64,000 bases of DNA from Streptomyces sp. NBC_00554 (GCF_041431135.1 NZ_CP107799.1:7750001-7814000); one strand, 5' to 3'. Positions 9,413-17,890 are shown, counted from the stretch's first letter. Notes: generated by a model from the sequence alone, not told the origin. Program-made: numbers and translations.

Positions 9413-9537
9413 AATCGTGGTGAGTGGAAATCCGTCCGGAATGTCGAGCGGGGCTGTGAGCTGGCTGTTCGTCCGCTGTGGGTGCGGCGCGGCGGGCCCT
9501 GAGAGGTCCTGGCCGGCTGAGACCCGTTGACGGCCTT

Positions 9538-9578
9538 TGTGTACGGTCGTACGCATTGATGTGTACACTCGTACGCAT
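9538..9578 (+). promoter_or_regulatory. Tandem operator overlapping the SMR start
   Basis: Two 19-bp direct repeats, TGTGTACGGTCGTACGCAT and TGTGTACACTCGTACGCAT, differ at 2 positions and are offset by 22 bp (about two helical turns). The second runs into the ATG of the SMR gene. TACACT inside it can act as a -10, placing the transcript start at the ATG, and no Shine-Dalgarno is visible. Probable operator of the downstream TetR repressor and probable leaderless transcript. Confidence 0.65.
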
Positions 9579-9897
9579 GGGATACATACTGCTCGCCGGA
9601 GCCATTGCCGCGGAGGTGGCCGCGACCACGGCCATGAAGTACAGCGACGGCTTCAGCAAGCTGTGGCCGTCGCTGGTGACCGTCCTCGGATACGTCATCG
9701 CCTTCGCCCTGCTCGCACAGACTTTGAAGACCGTCTCGGTCGGCACGGCCTACGCGATCTGGGCCGGGGCCGGCACCGCCGTCATCGCCGCGATCGGCAT
9801 GATGTTCCTCGGCGAGGGGCTCAGCGCCGCGAAGCTCGGCGGGATCGTGCTGATCATCGGCGGGGTCGTGCTGCTGAACCTCGGCGGGGCGCACTGA
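9577..9897 (+). CDS. Small multidrug resistance (SMR) efflux protein
   Basis: Four-helix SMR/EmrE-type transporter of 106 aa. The hallmark glutamate is in helix 1 (AGAIAAEVAATTAMK, Glu13). The GTAYAIWAGAGT segment in helix 3 and the GGIVLIIGGVVLLNL last helix are family features. Likely exports cationic drugs or similar compounds by proton antiport as a dimer. ATG 9577 is preferred over an upstream frame extension because MGYILLAGAIAAE is the usual SMR N-terminus. It is co-transcribed with a TetR gene through an ATG-in-TGATG overlap. Confidence 0.92.
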   Translation: MGYILLAGAIAAEVAATTAMKYSDGFSKLWPSLVTVLGYVIAFALLAQTLKTVSVGTAYAIWAGAGTAVIAAIGMMFLGEGLSAAKLGGIVLIIGGVVLLNLGGAH

Positions 9898-10442
9898 TGG
9901 CGCGCCGGTACGACCCCGAGCGGCGCCAGCGGATCATCGACGCGGCGATCCGGGTCGTGGGCGCCAAGGGCATCGCCGGGCTGAGCCACCGCTCCGTCGC
10001 CGCCGAGGCCGATGTGCCGCTCGGCTCCACCACGTACCACTTCAAGACCCTCGACGAGCTCATGGTCGCCGCGCTCCGCCAGGCGAACGAGGGCTTCGCC
10101 AAGGTGGTCGCCGCGCGCGGCGCCTTCGAGGACCCCCGGGCCGACGTGGCCGGTGAACTCGCGGCGCTGATCGGCGAGTGGCTCGCGGGCGAGCGTACGG
10201 GTGTGGAGCTGGAGTACGAGCTCTATCTGGCGGCACTGCGCCGCCCCGCCCTGCGTCCCGTCGCCGCCGAATGGGCCCAGGGCCTCGCCGAGCCTCTCGC
10301 CCGGCGCACCGACCCCCTCACCGCTCGGGCGCTCGTCGCCCTGGTGGACGGGATCTGTCTGCAGGTGCTGCTGACGGGGACGGCGTACGACGAGGGGTAC
10401 GCGCGGGAGGTGCTGGCGCGGATCGTCGACGCGGGGGCGTGA
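9897..10442 (+). CDS. TetR-family regulator of the SMR cassette
   Basis: TetR repressor of 181 aa. Residues about 10-55 form the DNA-binding HTH (RIIDAAIRVVGAKGIAGLSHRSVAAEADVPLGSTTYHF, cited here by position about 13-50). The C-terminal ligand-binding region is variable. It overlaps the SMR stop by one base, so both come from one transcript. The tandem repeats over the promoter at 9538-9578 are the obvious target, implying autoregulation relieved by an exported ligand. Confidence 0.9.
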   Translation: MARRYDPERRQRIIDAAIRVVGAKGIAGLSHRSVAAEADVPLGSTTYHFKTLDELMVAALRQANEGFAKVVAARGAFEDPRADVAGELAALIGEWLAGERTGVELEYELYLAALRRPALRPVAAEWAQGLAEPLARRTDPLTARALVALVDGICLQVLLTGTAYDEGYAREVLARIVDAGA

Positions 10443-10476
10443 ACCCTTTTCGCGTCCGCGGGGAACAGCGGGTGAC

Positions 10477-11109
10477 ATGCTCACCCCGACCACGCCCACG
10501 GAGGCCACCGACTTGACCGGACCACCAGATCCAGACGCCTCCCAGGACGCCGAGGTCGTCGCCCAGTCGCTGGACGAACCCGAACTCTTCGCGCGCCTCT
10601 ACGACCGCTACGCCCCCGACATCCACCGTTACGCGACGCGCCGCCTCGGTGCGGGCGCCGCCGACGACATCACCGCGGAGACGTTCCTCATCGCCTTCCG
10701 CACCCGCGTCCGTTACGACACCGACCGTCCCAACGCCCGGCCCTGGCTCTACGGCATCGCGGGCAACCTCATCGGCAAGCAGCGCCGAGCCGAGGTGCGG
10801 GCCCTGCGGGCGCTGGCCCGCACCGGGCACGACCCGGTCGCCGAGTCCTGGGCCGAGCGTGCCGACGCCCGGGTCACCGCACAGTCGGCGCACGCCCCAC
10901 TCGCCGGGGCGCTGGTCGGTCTGTCCGCCGGTGACCGGCACGTGCTGCTGCTCGTGGCCTGGGCGGATCTGACGTACACCGAGGTCGCCGAGGCGCTCGG
11001 CATCCCCGTCGGCACCGTCCGCTCCCGGCTCAACCGGGCCCGCCGCAAGGTCCGTTCGGCGCTCGGCGCCGACCCCGCATTCACGCTGGACACCACGGAG
11101 GTGGTCTGA
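10477..11109 (+). CDS. ECF RNA polymerase sigma factor
   Basis: Extracytoplasmic-function sigma factor of 210 aa. Region 2 spans about residues 35-105 (LFARLYDRYAPDIHRYATRRLG, DDITAETFLIAF) and region 4 about 140-195 (LTYTEVAEALGIPVGTVRSRLNRAR). No extra C-terminal domain. It starts at ATG 10477, 34 bp after the TetR gene, with GGGTGAC upstream, and is followed 2 bp later by a membrane-protein gene. That partner is probably its regulator or sensor. Confidence 0.92.
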   Translation: MLTPTTPTEATDLTGPPDPDASQDAEVVAQSLDEPELFARLYDRYAPDIHRYATRRLGAGAADDITAETFLIAFRTRVRYDTDRPNARPWLYGIAGNLIGKQRRAEVRALRALARTGHDPVAESWAERADARVTAQSAHAPLAGALVGLSAGDRHVLLLVAWADLTYTEVAEALGIPVGTVRSRLNRARRKVRSALGADPAFTLDTTEVV

Positions 11110-11111
11110 CC

Positions 11112-12014
11112 ATGGACGAGATGACGACGGTCCGTGAACTGCGGGCCGGGGCCCCCGAAGCGACGCGCGCACAGCTGGCGGCCGGACGGCAGCGGCTGCT
11201 GCGGGAGCAGGCCCGCCGCACCCGCCCGTACAGGGTGCGGGTCAGCCGGCGGTACGCCGTGGCCGGGGCGGTGGCCGCGATCACGGTGGTCGCGGTGATC
11301 GGCACGCAGGTGCTCGGCGGCACCGAGGGCGTCCAGCCGGGCGCCGGACCGGGCTACACCCTCGAGTTGGGCAGCGCGAAGGCCCTGCTGAACGACGCCG
11401 CGGACGTGATCGAGGCCGGCCCCGCGGTCACCGCCCACGACGGGCAGTGGATCTACACGAAGACCGTCGAGACGAACGTCACGGACGACGAGAAGCCCGG
11501 TCCGCAGACCAGCGAGAACTGGACGAAGTACGCCGATCCGAAGATGGAGGACGGCCGGGCCGGCGACGACCACTCGCCGAGGGAGGAGTACGAGTTCCTC
11601 AAGAGCCTCCCGGACGACCCGGCGAAGGTACGGGCGAAGGCACGCGCCTTCTTCTACGCCACCGACGCCTCCGAGACCCGTACGGAACACGAGTACCGGG
11701 CGCTCACCGCGGTCCTCAGCCGCGCTTACGTCTACGACCCCGAAGGGCTCGCGAAGATCTACCGGGCGCTGGCCACCATCCCCGGAATCCGGGCCAAGCA
11801 GGTCCAGGACGCGGCCGGGCGTGACGCCGTCGCGCTGTATCTGGGGAGCAGCGGGAACGAGACGCTGATCGACCCGAGCACCTGCCTCTACTCCGGATTC
11901 CGCTTCGTGGCAGGGAGTGCCGGCTACGAGCCGGATCTGAAGAAGGGTGACGTGATCATCAACGGCGCCCGTCTCTCCCTGGCGGTGGTGGACAAGGAGG
12001 GCGATCGGCCCTGA
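11112..12014 (+). CDS. CU044_5270-type membrane protein, ECF partner
   Basis: Protein of 300 aa with an Arg-rich cytoplasmic N-terminus (about residues 1-48), one membrane span (YAVAGAVAAITVVAVIGTQVL, about 49-69), and an extracytoplasmic domain of about 230 aa. This layout matches the CU044_5270 family encoded next to ECF sigma factors. By position it may act as an anti-sigma or sensor, but no zinc anti-sigma motif is present. It starts 2 bp after the sigma-factor stop and is followed at once by a strong hairpin. Confidence 0.8.
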   Translation: MDEMTTVRELRAGAPEATRAQLAAGRQRLLREQARRTRPYRVRVSRRYAVAGAVAAITVVAVIGTQVLGGTEGVQPGAGPGYTLELGSAKALLNDAADVIEAGPAVTAHDGQWIYTKTVETNVTDDEKPGPQTSENWTKYADPKMEDGRAGDDHSPREEYEFLKSLPDDPAKVRAKARAFFYATDASETRTEHEYRALTAVLSRAYVYDPEGLAKIYRALATIPGIRAKQVQDAAGRDAVALYLGSSGNETLIDPSTCLYSGFRFVAGSAGYEPDLKKGDVIINGARLSLAVVDKEGDRP

Positions 12015-12019
12015 ACCGT

Positions 12020-12056
12020 CCGGTGCGCCCGGCACGTGAGATGCCGGGCGCACCGG
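12020..12056 (+). terminator. Terminator after the ECF operon
   Basis: Perfect 15-bp inverted repeat (CCGGTGCGCCCGGCA and complement) with a 7-nt loop, 6 bp after the stop at 12014 and 38 bp before dapD. Confidence 0.85.
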
Positions 12057-12093
12057 TTCGCCCGCGCGGGCCCCGCCAAGTTAGGTTTCCCCT

Positions 12094-13083
12094 ATGACCG
12101 ACACGACTGCACCCCGCACCACCGGCGCCGTTGCCGCCGGGCTTGCCACCGTCGCCGCCGACGGCACTGTCCTCGACACCTGGTTCCCCGCCCCCGAGCT
12201 CTCCGTCGAGCCCGGCCCGGCCGGCACCGAGCGGCTGTCCGCCGAGCGTGCCGTGGAGCTGCTCGGCGAGGGCGCCGCGAAGGCCATCGGGCCCGACGCC
12301 CGCCGAGGCGTCGAGGTGGTCGCGGTCCGTACGGTCATCGCATCGCTGGACGAGAAGCCGCTCGACGCGCACGACACCTACCTGCGCCTGCACCTGCTCT
12401 CGCACCGCCTCGTACAGCCGCACGGCCAGAGCCTGGACGGCATCTTCGGCCACCTCGCCAACGTCGCCTGGACCTCGCTCGGCCCGGTCGCGGTGGACGA
12501 CGTGGAGAAGGTGCGTCTGAACGCCCGGGCGGAGGGCCTCCACCTGGCCGTCACGTCCATCGACAAGTTCCCGCGCATGACGGACTACGTCGCGCCGAAG
12601 GGCGTCCGCATCGCCGACGCCGACCGTGTCCGGCTCGGCGCGCACCTCGCCGCGGGCACCACCGTCATGCACGAGGGCTTCGTCAACTTCAACGCCGGCA
12701 CGCTCGGCACCTCGATGGTCGAGGGCCGCATCTCGGCCGGCGTCGTGGTCGGCGACGGCTCCGACATCGGCGGCGGCGCGTCGACCATGGGCACGCTGTC
12801 CGGTGGCGGCAACGTCCGTATCACCATCGGCGAGCGCTGCCTGATCGGTGCGGAGGCGGGCGTCGGGATCGCACTCGGCGACGAGTGCGTCGTCGAGGCC
12901 GGTCTGTACGTCACGGCCGGCACCCGGGTGACCATGCCCGACGGGCAGATCGTCAAGGCCCGTGAGCTCTCCGGGGCTTCGAACATCCTGTTCCGCCGCA
13001 ACTCGGTCTCCGGAACGGTTGAGGCGCGGCCGAACAACGCGGTGTGGGGCGGGCTGAACGAGGTTCTGCACAGCCACAACTGA
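12094..13083 (+). CDS. dapD: 2,3,4,5-tetrahydropyridine-2,6-dicarboxylate N-succinyltransferase
   Basis: DapD of the actinobacterial type, 329 aa, which succinylates tetrahydrodipicolinate in the lysine/meso-diaminopimelate pathway. The C-terminal half is a left-handed beta-helix with hexapeptide repeats (GAHLAAGTTVMHEGFVNFNAG, about residues 188-208, then SAGVVVGDGSDIGGG). TTAGGTTTCCCCT just before ATG 12094 offers only a weak AGG; TAGGTT at 12082-12087 is 7 bp from the ATG and could be a -10 giving a leaderless mRNA. dapA lies about 3 kb downstream, unlinked in transcription. Confidence 0.94.
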   Translation: MTDTTAPRTTGAVAAGLATVAADGTVLDTWFPAPELSVEPGPAGTERLSAERAVELLGEGAAKAIGPDARRGVEVVAVRTVIASLDEKPLDAHDTYLRLHLLSHRLVQPHGQSLDGIFGHLANVAWTSLGPVAVDDVEKVRLNARAEGLHLAVTSIDKFPRMTDYVAPKGVRIADADRVRLGAHLAAGTTVMHEGFVNFNAGTLGTSMVEGRISAGVVVGDGSDIGGGASTMGTLSGGGNVRITIGERCLIGAEAGVGIALGDECVVEAGLYVTAGTRVTMPDGQIVKARELSGASNILFRRNSVSGTVEARPNNAVWGGLNEVLHSHN

Positions 13084-13088
13084 GCGGC

Positions 13089-13592
13089 TTATGTGCGTTG
13101 CGCCGCCGCGAACTCCTCAAGTGTCGTGAAGTCGGTCTCGCGCAGGCCCAGTCGGGGGCTGACGTGGTGGAGCAGCGCGGGCCCGGCGTGGTGGGCGGTG
13201 ACGTACGTGTCGTCGGCCGGGCTCTGTTCGTCGTCCACCCAGGCGAACGGGCGGCCGTCCGCGTACGCCACGATCCGCTCGGTCTTCCAGTGCACTCCGT
13301 CGGGCCGGTCGGCGAACAGGGCGCCGGTGAAGTCGACGTACGGGAGTTCGGGGAGGCCGATGACCGGGGCGATCCAGCGGTTGGCGGAGTCCATCCAGGT
13401 GGTCGCCCAGCACAACTCGTAGCCGAGGCCGAGGAGTTGGCGGCCGTGCTCGGGGTGCAGCCAGACGCGCAGGGGCCGGCCGGGGGTCAGGGCCACTCGG
13501 ATCGTCGTATAGCCCTCGGGACGCCGCTCCGGCTGGGCCGCGTACGGATTGAGAGGGCCGTCGACGTCGAGGAACAGCAGGGGTCGGCTCAC
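13089..13592 (-). CDS. HAD-like hydrolase-domain protein
   Basis: Protein of about 167 aa when started at GTG 13592 (VSRPLLFLDVDGPLNPY). The DVDGPLN motif near residue 10 is the first HAD motif, with the nucleophilic aspartate. FAWVDDEQS near 130 resembles the last acidic motif, while motifs II and III are weak. Substrate unknown. A longer frame to 13661 exists but starts before the conserved motif without a clear ribosome binding site. Convergent with dapD, 5 bp apart. Confidence 0.75.
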   Translation of the reverse strand: MSRPLLFLDVDGPLNPYAAQPERRPEGYTTIRVALTPGRPLRVWLHPEHGRQLLGLGYELCWATTWMDSANRWIAPVIGLPELPYVDFTGALFADRPDGVHWKTERIVAYADGRPFAWVDDEQSPADDTYVTAHHAGPALLHHVSPRLGLRETDFTTLEEFAAAQRT

Positions 13593-13798
13593 CAGGACAC
13601 CGTAGGGGAGGCGGGCGCGGTCCCGGCCGTGGACCGCCTCCTGAACGTGCCCGACGCTCACCCCTCCGTGGAGTGCTGCCGCTCCACCCCATGATCACGT
13701 ATGGGTTGCTCAGCGTGACCTCGGGGCGGTTTCGGCAGATGAACGGGTGCACGCGGAATCCGATCAGAAGCCGAACCGATGAGACGAGGGGTCGAACG

Positions 13799-14023
13799 AT
13801 GACGAACGAGTGGGCGAGGGCCACAGCCCGTCCGCTGACCGGAATGCTGGCCGTGGCGGCACTGTGCTCCCTGTCGGCCGGAACCGCGCACGCCGACGAG
13901 ACCAACACCGGCTCGCACAACGGCCCGCGGATCGGGCTGGTCAACACAGGCCAGATCGACGACCCGATGGAGGACGTGCTGGAGCACTTCCTGCTGTTCG
14001 GCGACGGGTATGTGTGGGACTGA
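13799..14023 (+). CDS. Small secreted protein, unknown function
   Basis: 74-aa protein with a Sec signal peptide (positively charged start, hydrophobic TGMLAVAALCSLSAGTAHA, cleavage likely after AHA). The mature part is only about 41 residues, acidic, with no cysteine and no recognised domain (LVNTGQIDDPMEDVLEH). GAGGGG lies 6-11 bp before ATG 13799 and a strong hairpin follows the stop, so it looks like a genuine monocistronic gene. Function cannot be inferred. Confidence 0.65.
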   Translation: MTNEWARATARPLTGMLAVAALCSLSAGTAHADETNTGSHNGPRIGLVNTGQIDDPMEDVLEHFLLFGDGYVWD

Positions 14024-14039
14024 CGCGGCTTGATGCACC

Positions 14040-14085
14040 GGGCCGGGGCCCGTACCGCGCACGGACGCGGTACGGGCCCCGGCCC
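14040..14085 (+). terminator. Strong terminator after the small secreted protein
   Basis: Perfect 20-bp inverted repeat (GGGCCGGGGCCCGTACCGCG and its complement) with a 6-nt loop, 16 bp after the stop, followed by ATTTA. Confidence 0.88.
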
Positions 14086-14201
14086 ATTTACGGTGTGGCG
14101 ACGATTTTTTTCACCACAGGTGGCATAGCGGGACGCCGCCGCCCGCGTCACAAGGGGCACAGGGACGGTGCACAGGTGCCGTCGGGGAAGAGACGGCGAC
14201 G

Positions 14202-14765
14202 ATGGATGGTGCAGGGCAGAAGAGTTTTCGGGAGTTCGTGGAGAACCGGTCGTCGGCGTTGCTGAAGACGGCTGTGCTGCTCAGCGGCGGGGACCGGCAC
14301 GCCGGTGAGGACCTGTTGCAGAGCGCGCTGGCCAAGGCGGCCGGGCGGTGGCAGCGGATCGACGAGCCCGAGGCGTATGTACGGCGGATTCTCTACCGTC
14401 AGCAGGTCAGCCGCTGGCGACTGAAGTGGCGCGGACGTGAGGTCACCGTCGCCGAGCCGCCCGAGGCGGGACTGCCCGGCTCCGACGCCGCGGCCGCCGC
14501 CGAGCTGCGCGTCGTGATGCGCCATGCGCTGTCCCGGCTCACCGCCCGCCAGCGCACCGTGCTCGTGCTGCGCTACTTCGAGGACCTGCCCGAGGCCGAC
14601 GTGGCGCGTCTGCTGGGCTGCTCGGTGGGCACCGTACGGTCCACCACCCACCGCTCCCTCGCCCGCCTGCGCACCCTCGCGCCCGAACTCGCCGCCCTCG
14701 GGCCGGCCGCCGCCGAACAGCCGCAGCCGTCCCGTGACTATGCGCCCGTGGAGGTGCGTCCGTGA
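14202..14765 (+). CDS. SigE-family RNA polymerase sigma factor
   Basis: ECF-type sigma factor of the actinobacterial SigE family, 187 aa. Region 2 is at about residues 10-75 (FREFVENRSSALLKTAVLLSGG, AGEDLLQSALAKA). Region 4 is at about 115-165 (LTARQRTVLVLRYFEDLPEADVARLLGCSVGTVRS, given as positions 112-146). Its stop overlaps the GTG start of the next gene (GTGA). It is the second sigma factor/membrane-partner pair within 4 kb; the two sigma factors belong to different subfamilies, so this is not a recent tandem duplication. Confidence 0.92.
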   Translation: MDGAGQKSFREFVENRSSALLKTAVLLSGGDRHAGEDLLQSALAKAAGRWQRIDEPEAYVRRILYRQQVSRWRLKWRGREVTVAEPPEAGLPGSDAAAAAELRVVMRHALSRLTARQRTVLVLRYFEDLPEADVARLLGCSVGTVRSTTHRSLARLRTLAPELAALGPAAAEQPQPSRDYAPVEVRP

Positions 14766-16003
14766 ACGTCGAGGAACTCGTGCGCGACTCGTTCCAGGAG
14801 CAGGCCGCCGAACAGGCCCCGGCGGGGCCGGGGTTCGCCGACCGGGTGCTCACCGCCCGGCGGCGCCGCCGTACCCGCACGATCGCGTCCGTCGCCGCGG
14901 CCACCGCCGCCGTGGTGGCGATCGCCGTCGGCGTGCCGCTGCTGGACTCCGGGAAGAAGGACGTGCGGCCCGCGAATGTCCTGAACCAGGACGGCATCCA
15001 CGCTCACCCCGACCAGTCGCCGCCGCGCGACCTGATCGGGGCCGGGGACGCGGTGCTGGCGGCGTACTACACGGTGAAGCTTCAGCCGCAGACCGACCAG
15101 CAGGCCGTCTCCGCGCGCACCTACTGGCTGCTCGATGCGAAGACCGGGAGGTATGAGAAGGACACCCGATGGTCCTTCGTCGCGGTCGCTCCCGGCATGA
15201 AGACCGCCGCCGTGCTGGAGCGGAACCTGCCCGCGCACCGGGTCGGCCTGCTCGACCTCGCGACGGGGGAGGTCGAGCGGTGGATCCCGTTCGAGCAGGG
15301 CGTCGGTGGGCTCGCGTTCTCGTACGACGGCAGCAAACTCGTCGCGACGACCTACGACGAGAACCCCGATCTGCGGGTCAAAGAGAAGGTGCTCGGCAAG
15401 GACGGCCAGGAAGAGTGGGTGTGGGGAGCCACGTTCGGCGACTCCAGCCGGTCCGGCTTCCTCGTCCTCGATCTGGCCGGGGGCGGGGGTGGCTTCTGGA
15501 GGAAGGTCGAGCCCGACCGCAACCTCAACCCCCGCCAGGACTTCGCTTTCAGCCGCGACGGCGACCTGGTGTACTCGCAGGTCATCGGCGAACGGGACGG
15601 GATGCAGCAGTTCTACGACCTGGGCGGCAAGGTTGCCGCACCCGCGAACGAGAAGTACCTGCGCTCCGACGTCCCCGCTCGGCTGTCCCCGAACGGCAAG
15701 CTCGCCGCCCTCGGACTGGCGAAGGAGGTCGCCGGCAACCCCGCCAAGGGCTACTCGTCGATCCGTGATCCCCGTACGGGAAAGGAGATCACCAAGGTCC
15801 GCAGCGGTCACCTGCTCGCCTGGGTCGACGACACGCACCTCATCGGCTGGGAACGGGTCACGAGCCTGGAGGAGGAGTACCGGCCCCAGCTCGTGCTGGT
15901 CACGATCGGCAGCGACAAGGTCGTACCGCTGAGTGGCATCCGTGAGCCGACCAGCAAGAGCGCCGATCAAGAGGAGTGGGAGCCCATCTTCGCTCGCCGC
16001 TGA
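14762..16003 (+). CDS. Membrane-anchored beta-propeller-like protein, sigma partner
   Basis: 413 aa: cytoplasmic N-terminus (about 1-42), one membrane span (IASVAAATAAVVAIAVGVPLL, about 41-61), then an extracytoplasmic region with repeated blade-like strands (GVGGLAFSYDGSKLVATTY, ARLSPNGKLAALGLA) resembling WD40/TolB-type propellers. Coupled to the sigma gene by a GTGA overlap. Probably senses or transmits an envelope signal to the sigma factor; no anti-sigma zinc motif is seen. Its stop abuts the convergent dapA stop with no gap. Confidence 0.78.
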   Translation: MNVEELVRDSFQEQAAEQAPAGPGFADRVLTARRRRRTRTIASVAAATAAVVAIAVGVPLLDSGKKDVRPANVLNQDGIHAHPDQSPPRDLIGAGDAVLAAYYTVKLQPQTDQQAVSARTYWLLDAKTGRYEKDTRWSFVAVAPGMKTAAVLERNLPAHRVGLLDLATGEVERWIPFEQGVGGLAFSYDGSKLVATTYDENPDLRVKEKVLGKDGQEEWVWGATFGDSSRSGFLVLDLAGGGGGFWRKVEPDRNLNPRQDFAFSRDGDLVYSQVIGERDGMQQFYDLGGKVAAPANEKYLRSDVPARLSPNGKLAALGLAKEVAGNPAKGYSSIRDPRTGKEITKVRSGHLLAWVDDTHLIGWERVTSLEEEYRPQLVLVTIGSDKVVPLSGIREPTSKSADQEEWEPIFARR

Positions 16004-16906
16004 TCAGCTCGCGATGAACTCCTCGTACGCCGCCCGCAGCCCGTCGACCGCCTCGCGGCCGGCGGGCCGCAGCGGTGACCGGACCGGGCCCGCGGGCAGC
16101 CCCAGCACGCCGAGGAGCGCCTTCGCGGTGACCGTGCCGGGGAGGCCGGAGGACATCATCAACTCGATCAGAGGGACGGCTCGTTGCTGGAGGCGGGCCG
16201 CCCCGGCCGTGTCGCCCGCCTCGAACGCGTCGAGGATCGCCCGGAACTGACGGGGCGCCGCATTCGCGACCGTACTGATGTATCCGCAGCCGCCGATCGC
16301 GCGCATCGCGAGGACGTACTCGTCGCAGCCCGTGTAGTACGCCAACTCCGTGCGGGCCAGCACCTTCTGGGTGCCCAGGAGGTCGTACGCGCAGTCCTTG
16401 ACCGCCACGATCCTCGGGTGCTCGGCGAGCCGGATCATGGTGTCCGGCTCGATGCGGGTGCCGGTGCGGCCCGGGATGTCGTAGAGCGCGAGCGGTAGCC
16501 CGGAGGCGTCCGCGATCTCCCGGAAGTGTGCCTCGACCGCGTCCTGCGGAGGCCTGCTGTAGTACGGAGTGACCACCAACAGCCCGTCCGCGCCCGCCTT
16601 TTCGGCCTCCAGGGCCAGCTCGACGGTGTGCCGGGTGTCGGCGGTGCCGACGCCCGCCACGATGGAGGCCCGGTCGCCGACCGCCTCGCGGACCGCCCGC
16701 ACCAGCGCGGACTTCTCCGCGTCCGTCGTGGTCGGCGACTCACCCGTGGTCCCGGACAGGACCAGCCCGTCGCAGCCCTCGGAGACCAGCCGCTCCGCGA
16801 GCAGCCGTGCCCCGTCGAGGTCCAGGGCACCCTCCTCGGTGAAGGGCGTGATCATGGCGCAGAGGGCGCGGCCGAAGGGGGGAGTGTCGTGAGGTGAGGC
16901 GGTCAT
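16004..16906 (-). CDS. dapA: 4-hydroxy-tetrahydrodipicolinate synthase
   Basis: DapA, 300 aa, TIM-barrel aldolase condensing pyruvate with aspartate semialdehyde. Schiff-base Lys170 is in IVAVKDC, Tyr142 is in ALYDIPGRTGT, and the SGTTGES loop holds the proton-relay threonine. The start is placed at MTASPHD; GGAGG in the mRNA lies about 14 nt upstream, rather far. An upstream GTG (16942) is possible. With dapD it supplies diaminopimelate for lysine and peptidoglycan. Confidence 0.93.
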   Translation of the reverse strand: MTASPHDTPPFGRALCAMITPFTEEGALDLDGARLLAERLVSEGCDGLVLSGTTGESPTTTDAEKSALVRAVREAVGDRASIVAGVGTADTRHTVELALEAEKAGADGLLVVTPYYSRPPQDAVEAHFREIADASGLPLALYDIPGRTGTRIEPDTMIRLAEHPRIVAVKDCAYDLLGTQKVLARTELAYYTGCDEYVLAMRAIGGCGYISTVANAAPRQFRAILDAFEAGDTAGAARLQQRAVPLIELMMSSGLPGTVTAKALLGVLGLPAGPVRSPLRPAGREAVDGLRAAYEEFIAS

Positions 16907-16980
16907 GGGAGTAGTGTCGGCCTCCTGATCGTGAAGCTCCACTTAATTCTTCTACGAGGTATTGGCAACGGATGCTAAGC

Positions 16981-17018
16981 GGTTGGCGGGCGGCCCTCGC
17001 GAGGCACTAGTGCCAACC
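16981..17018. promoter_or_regulatory. Nested inverted repeats between dapA and an unknown pair
   Basis: GGTTGGC (16981) and GCCAACC (17012) enclose a smaller palindromic GCCCTCGCGAGGC and an overlapping GGCACTAGTGCC (17003-17014). The structure lies between divergent genes and may be an operator or a cruciform. No known consensus matched. Confidence 0.35.
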
Positions 17019-17078
17019 CGGGCCCCTATGGGTCACCATGGCGAGGACGGAAGTCGACGGCAGATCGCGGGAGGCGTC

Positions 17079-17213
17079 ATGAGGCTCGGCAAGGCACTCG
17101 CCACCGGAGTCGCGGAAGAGAAGGCTCACGCGCAGGACGAGGAACTCCAACTTCCCGAGGACATCCAGGAGTTGGAGGCGTCCGCGCCCGAAGAGGTTCC
17201 GGCCGCCCGATGA
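17079..17213 (+). CDS. Small acidic protein, 44 aa
   Basis: Short ORF with a good ribosome binding site (GGGAGG, 4 nt before ATG 17079) whose stop overlaps the next ATG in an ATGA, so it is translationally coupled to the cysteine-rich gene. It starts MRLGKALATGVAEE and is rich in Glu/Gln/Asp after residue 15; no membrane span or known domain. An upstream in-frame extension to 16962 lacks a ribosome binding site. Function unknown. Confidence 0.6.
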   Translation: MRLGKALATGVAEEKAHAQDEELQLPEDIQELEASAPEEVPAAR

Positions 17214-17890
17214 GGCTGCGGCTCCCCGAGGAACGCCCGACGGAGCCGCCGACCGGATACAAGATCGCCCACCCGGTGCTGTCCCAGGACGGCACCCGGG
17301 CCGGGTTCACCGGCGTCTCGCTGGGCGGCGCACTGCCGTACGGAGTGCTGGACGAGGCGGGCTGCGTCTACGGGCGGCGGCACCGGTCGCCGCACCGACG
17401 CTGCGACTGCGGTTTCCACTGCGTGCATGAACGGGCCACGGCCGAGGCGCTGTTGTGCACGGCCGAACACCGGGCGGCCGTCCTCCTCGAAGTCTCCGTC
17501 CTGGGTTCCTACATCCGTTTCGAACGCGGCTTCCGCTACGCCCGCCAGCGGGTGCGGACCGCGACCGTCGGCCCGTGCGCGTGCGGCGCCGTGGCGGGCG
17601 CGCTGGCCGACGCGGGCTGGGGCAGGCCCGGTTGGCGCGCCCTGGCGGCGGCGTGTGCGGGATGCGTACGCGGTCGTACGTCGCTGTCGCTCGCTTCTTT
17701 CGCGCGGTTGGCCGGGGAGGGGCTGCGGGTCCGGGCCTCCGGCGGAGGCGGCGTGGGAGAGGCGGCCGTGACCGTCGCCGGCCTCGGCGTGTCCGAGCTG
17801 GTTGCCGAGGCGGCGCTGCTTCAGGCCCGACTCGACTGGTTCCAGAGCCAGTTGGCCCGTCTGGATGAGCGCGGGACGCAGGCGGGCTGA
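17210..17890 (+). CDS. Cysteine-rich protein of unknown function
   Basis: 226 aa. Cysteine/histidine clusters CDCGFHCVH (about 62-70), CACG and CAGC suggest a metal-binding, possibly zinc-ribbon-like, region. The C-terminal third is helical with SELVAEAALLQARLDWFQ. No catalytic motif recognised. Coupled to the preceding 44-aa gene through ATGA. The pair appears to be ordinary chromosomal content rather than mobile DNA, judging from codon usage. Confidence 0.7.
   Translation: MRLRLPEERPTEPPTGYKIAHPVLSQDGTRAGFTGVSLGGALPYGVLDEAGCVYGRRHRSPHRRCDCGFHCVHERATAEALLCTAEHRAAVLLEVSVLGSYIRFERGFRYARQRVRTATVGPCACGAVAGALADAGWGRPGWRALAAACAGCVRGRTSLSLASFARLAGEGLRVRASGGGGVGEAAVTVAGLGVSELVAEAALLQARLDWFQSQLARLDERGTQAG

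Noticed and set aside
7495..9423. 642-aa plus-strand frame opposite the first nuclease
   Set aside because: Antisense shadow; the minus strand encodes a complete secreted nuclease with catalytic motifs.
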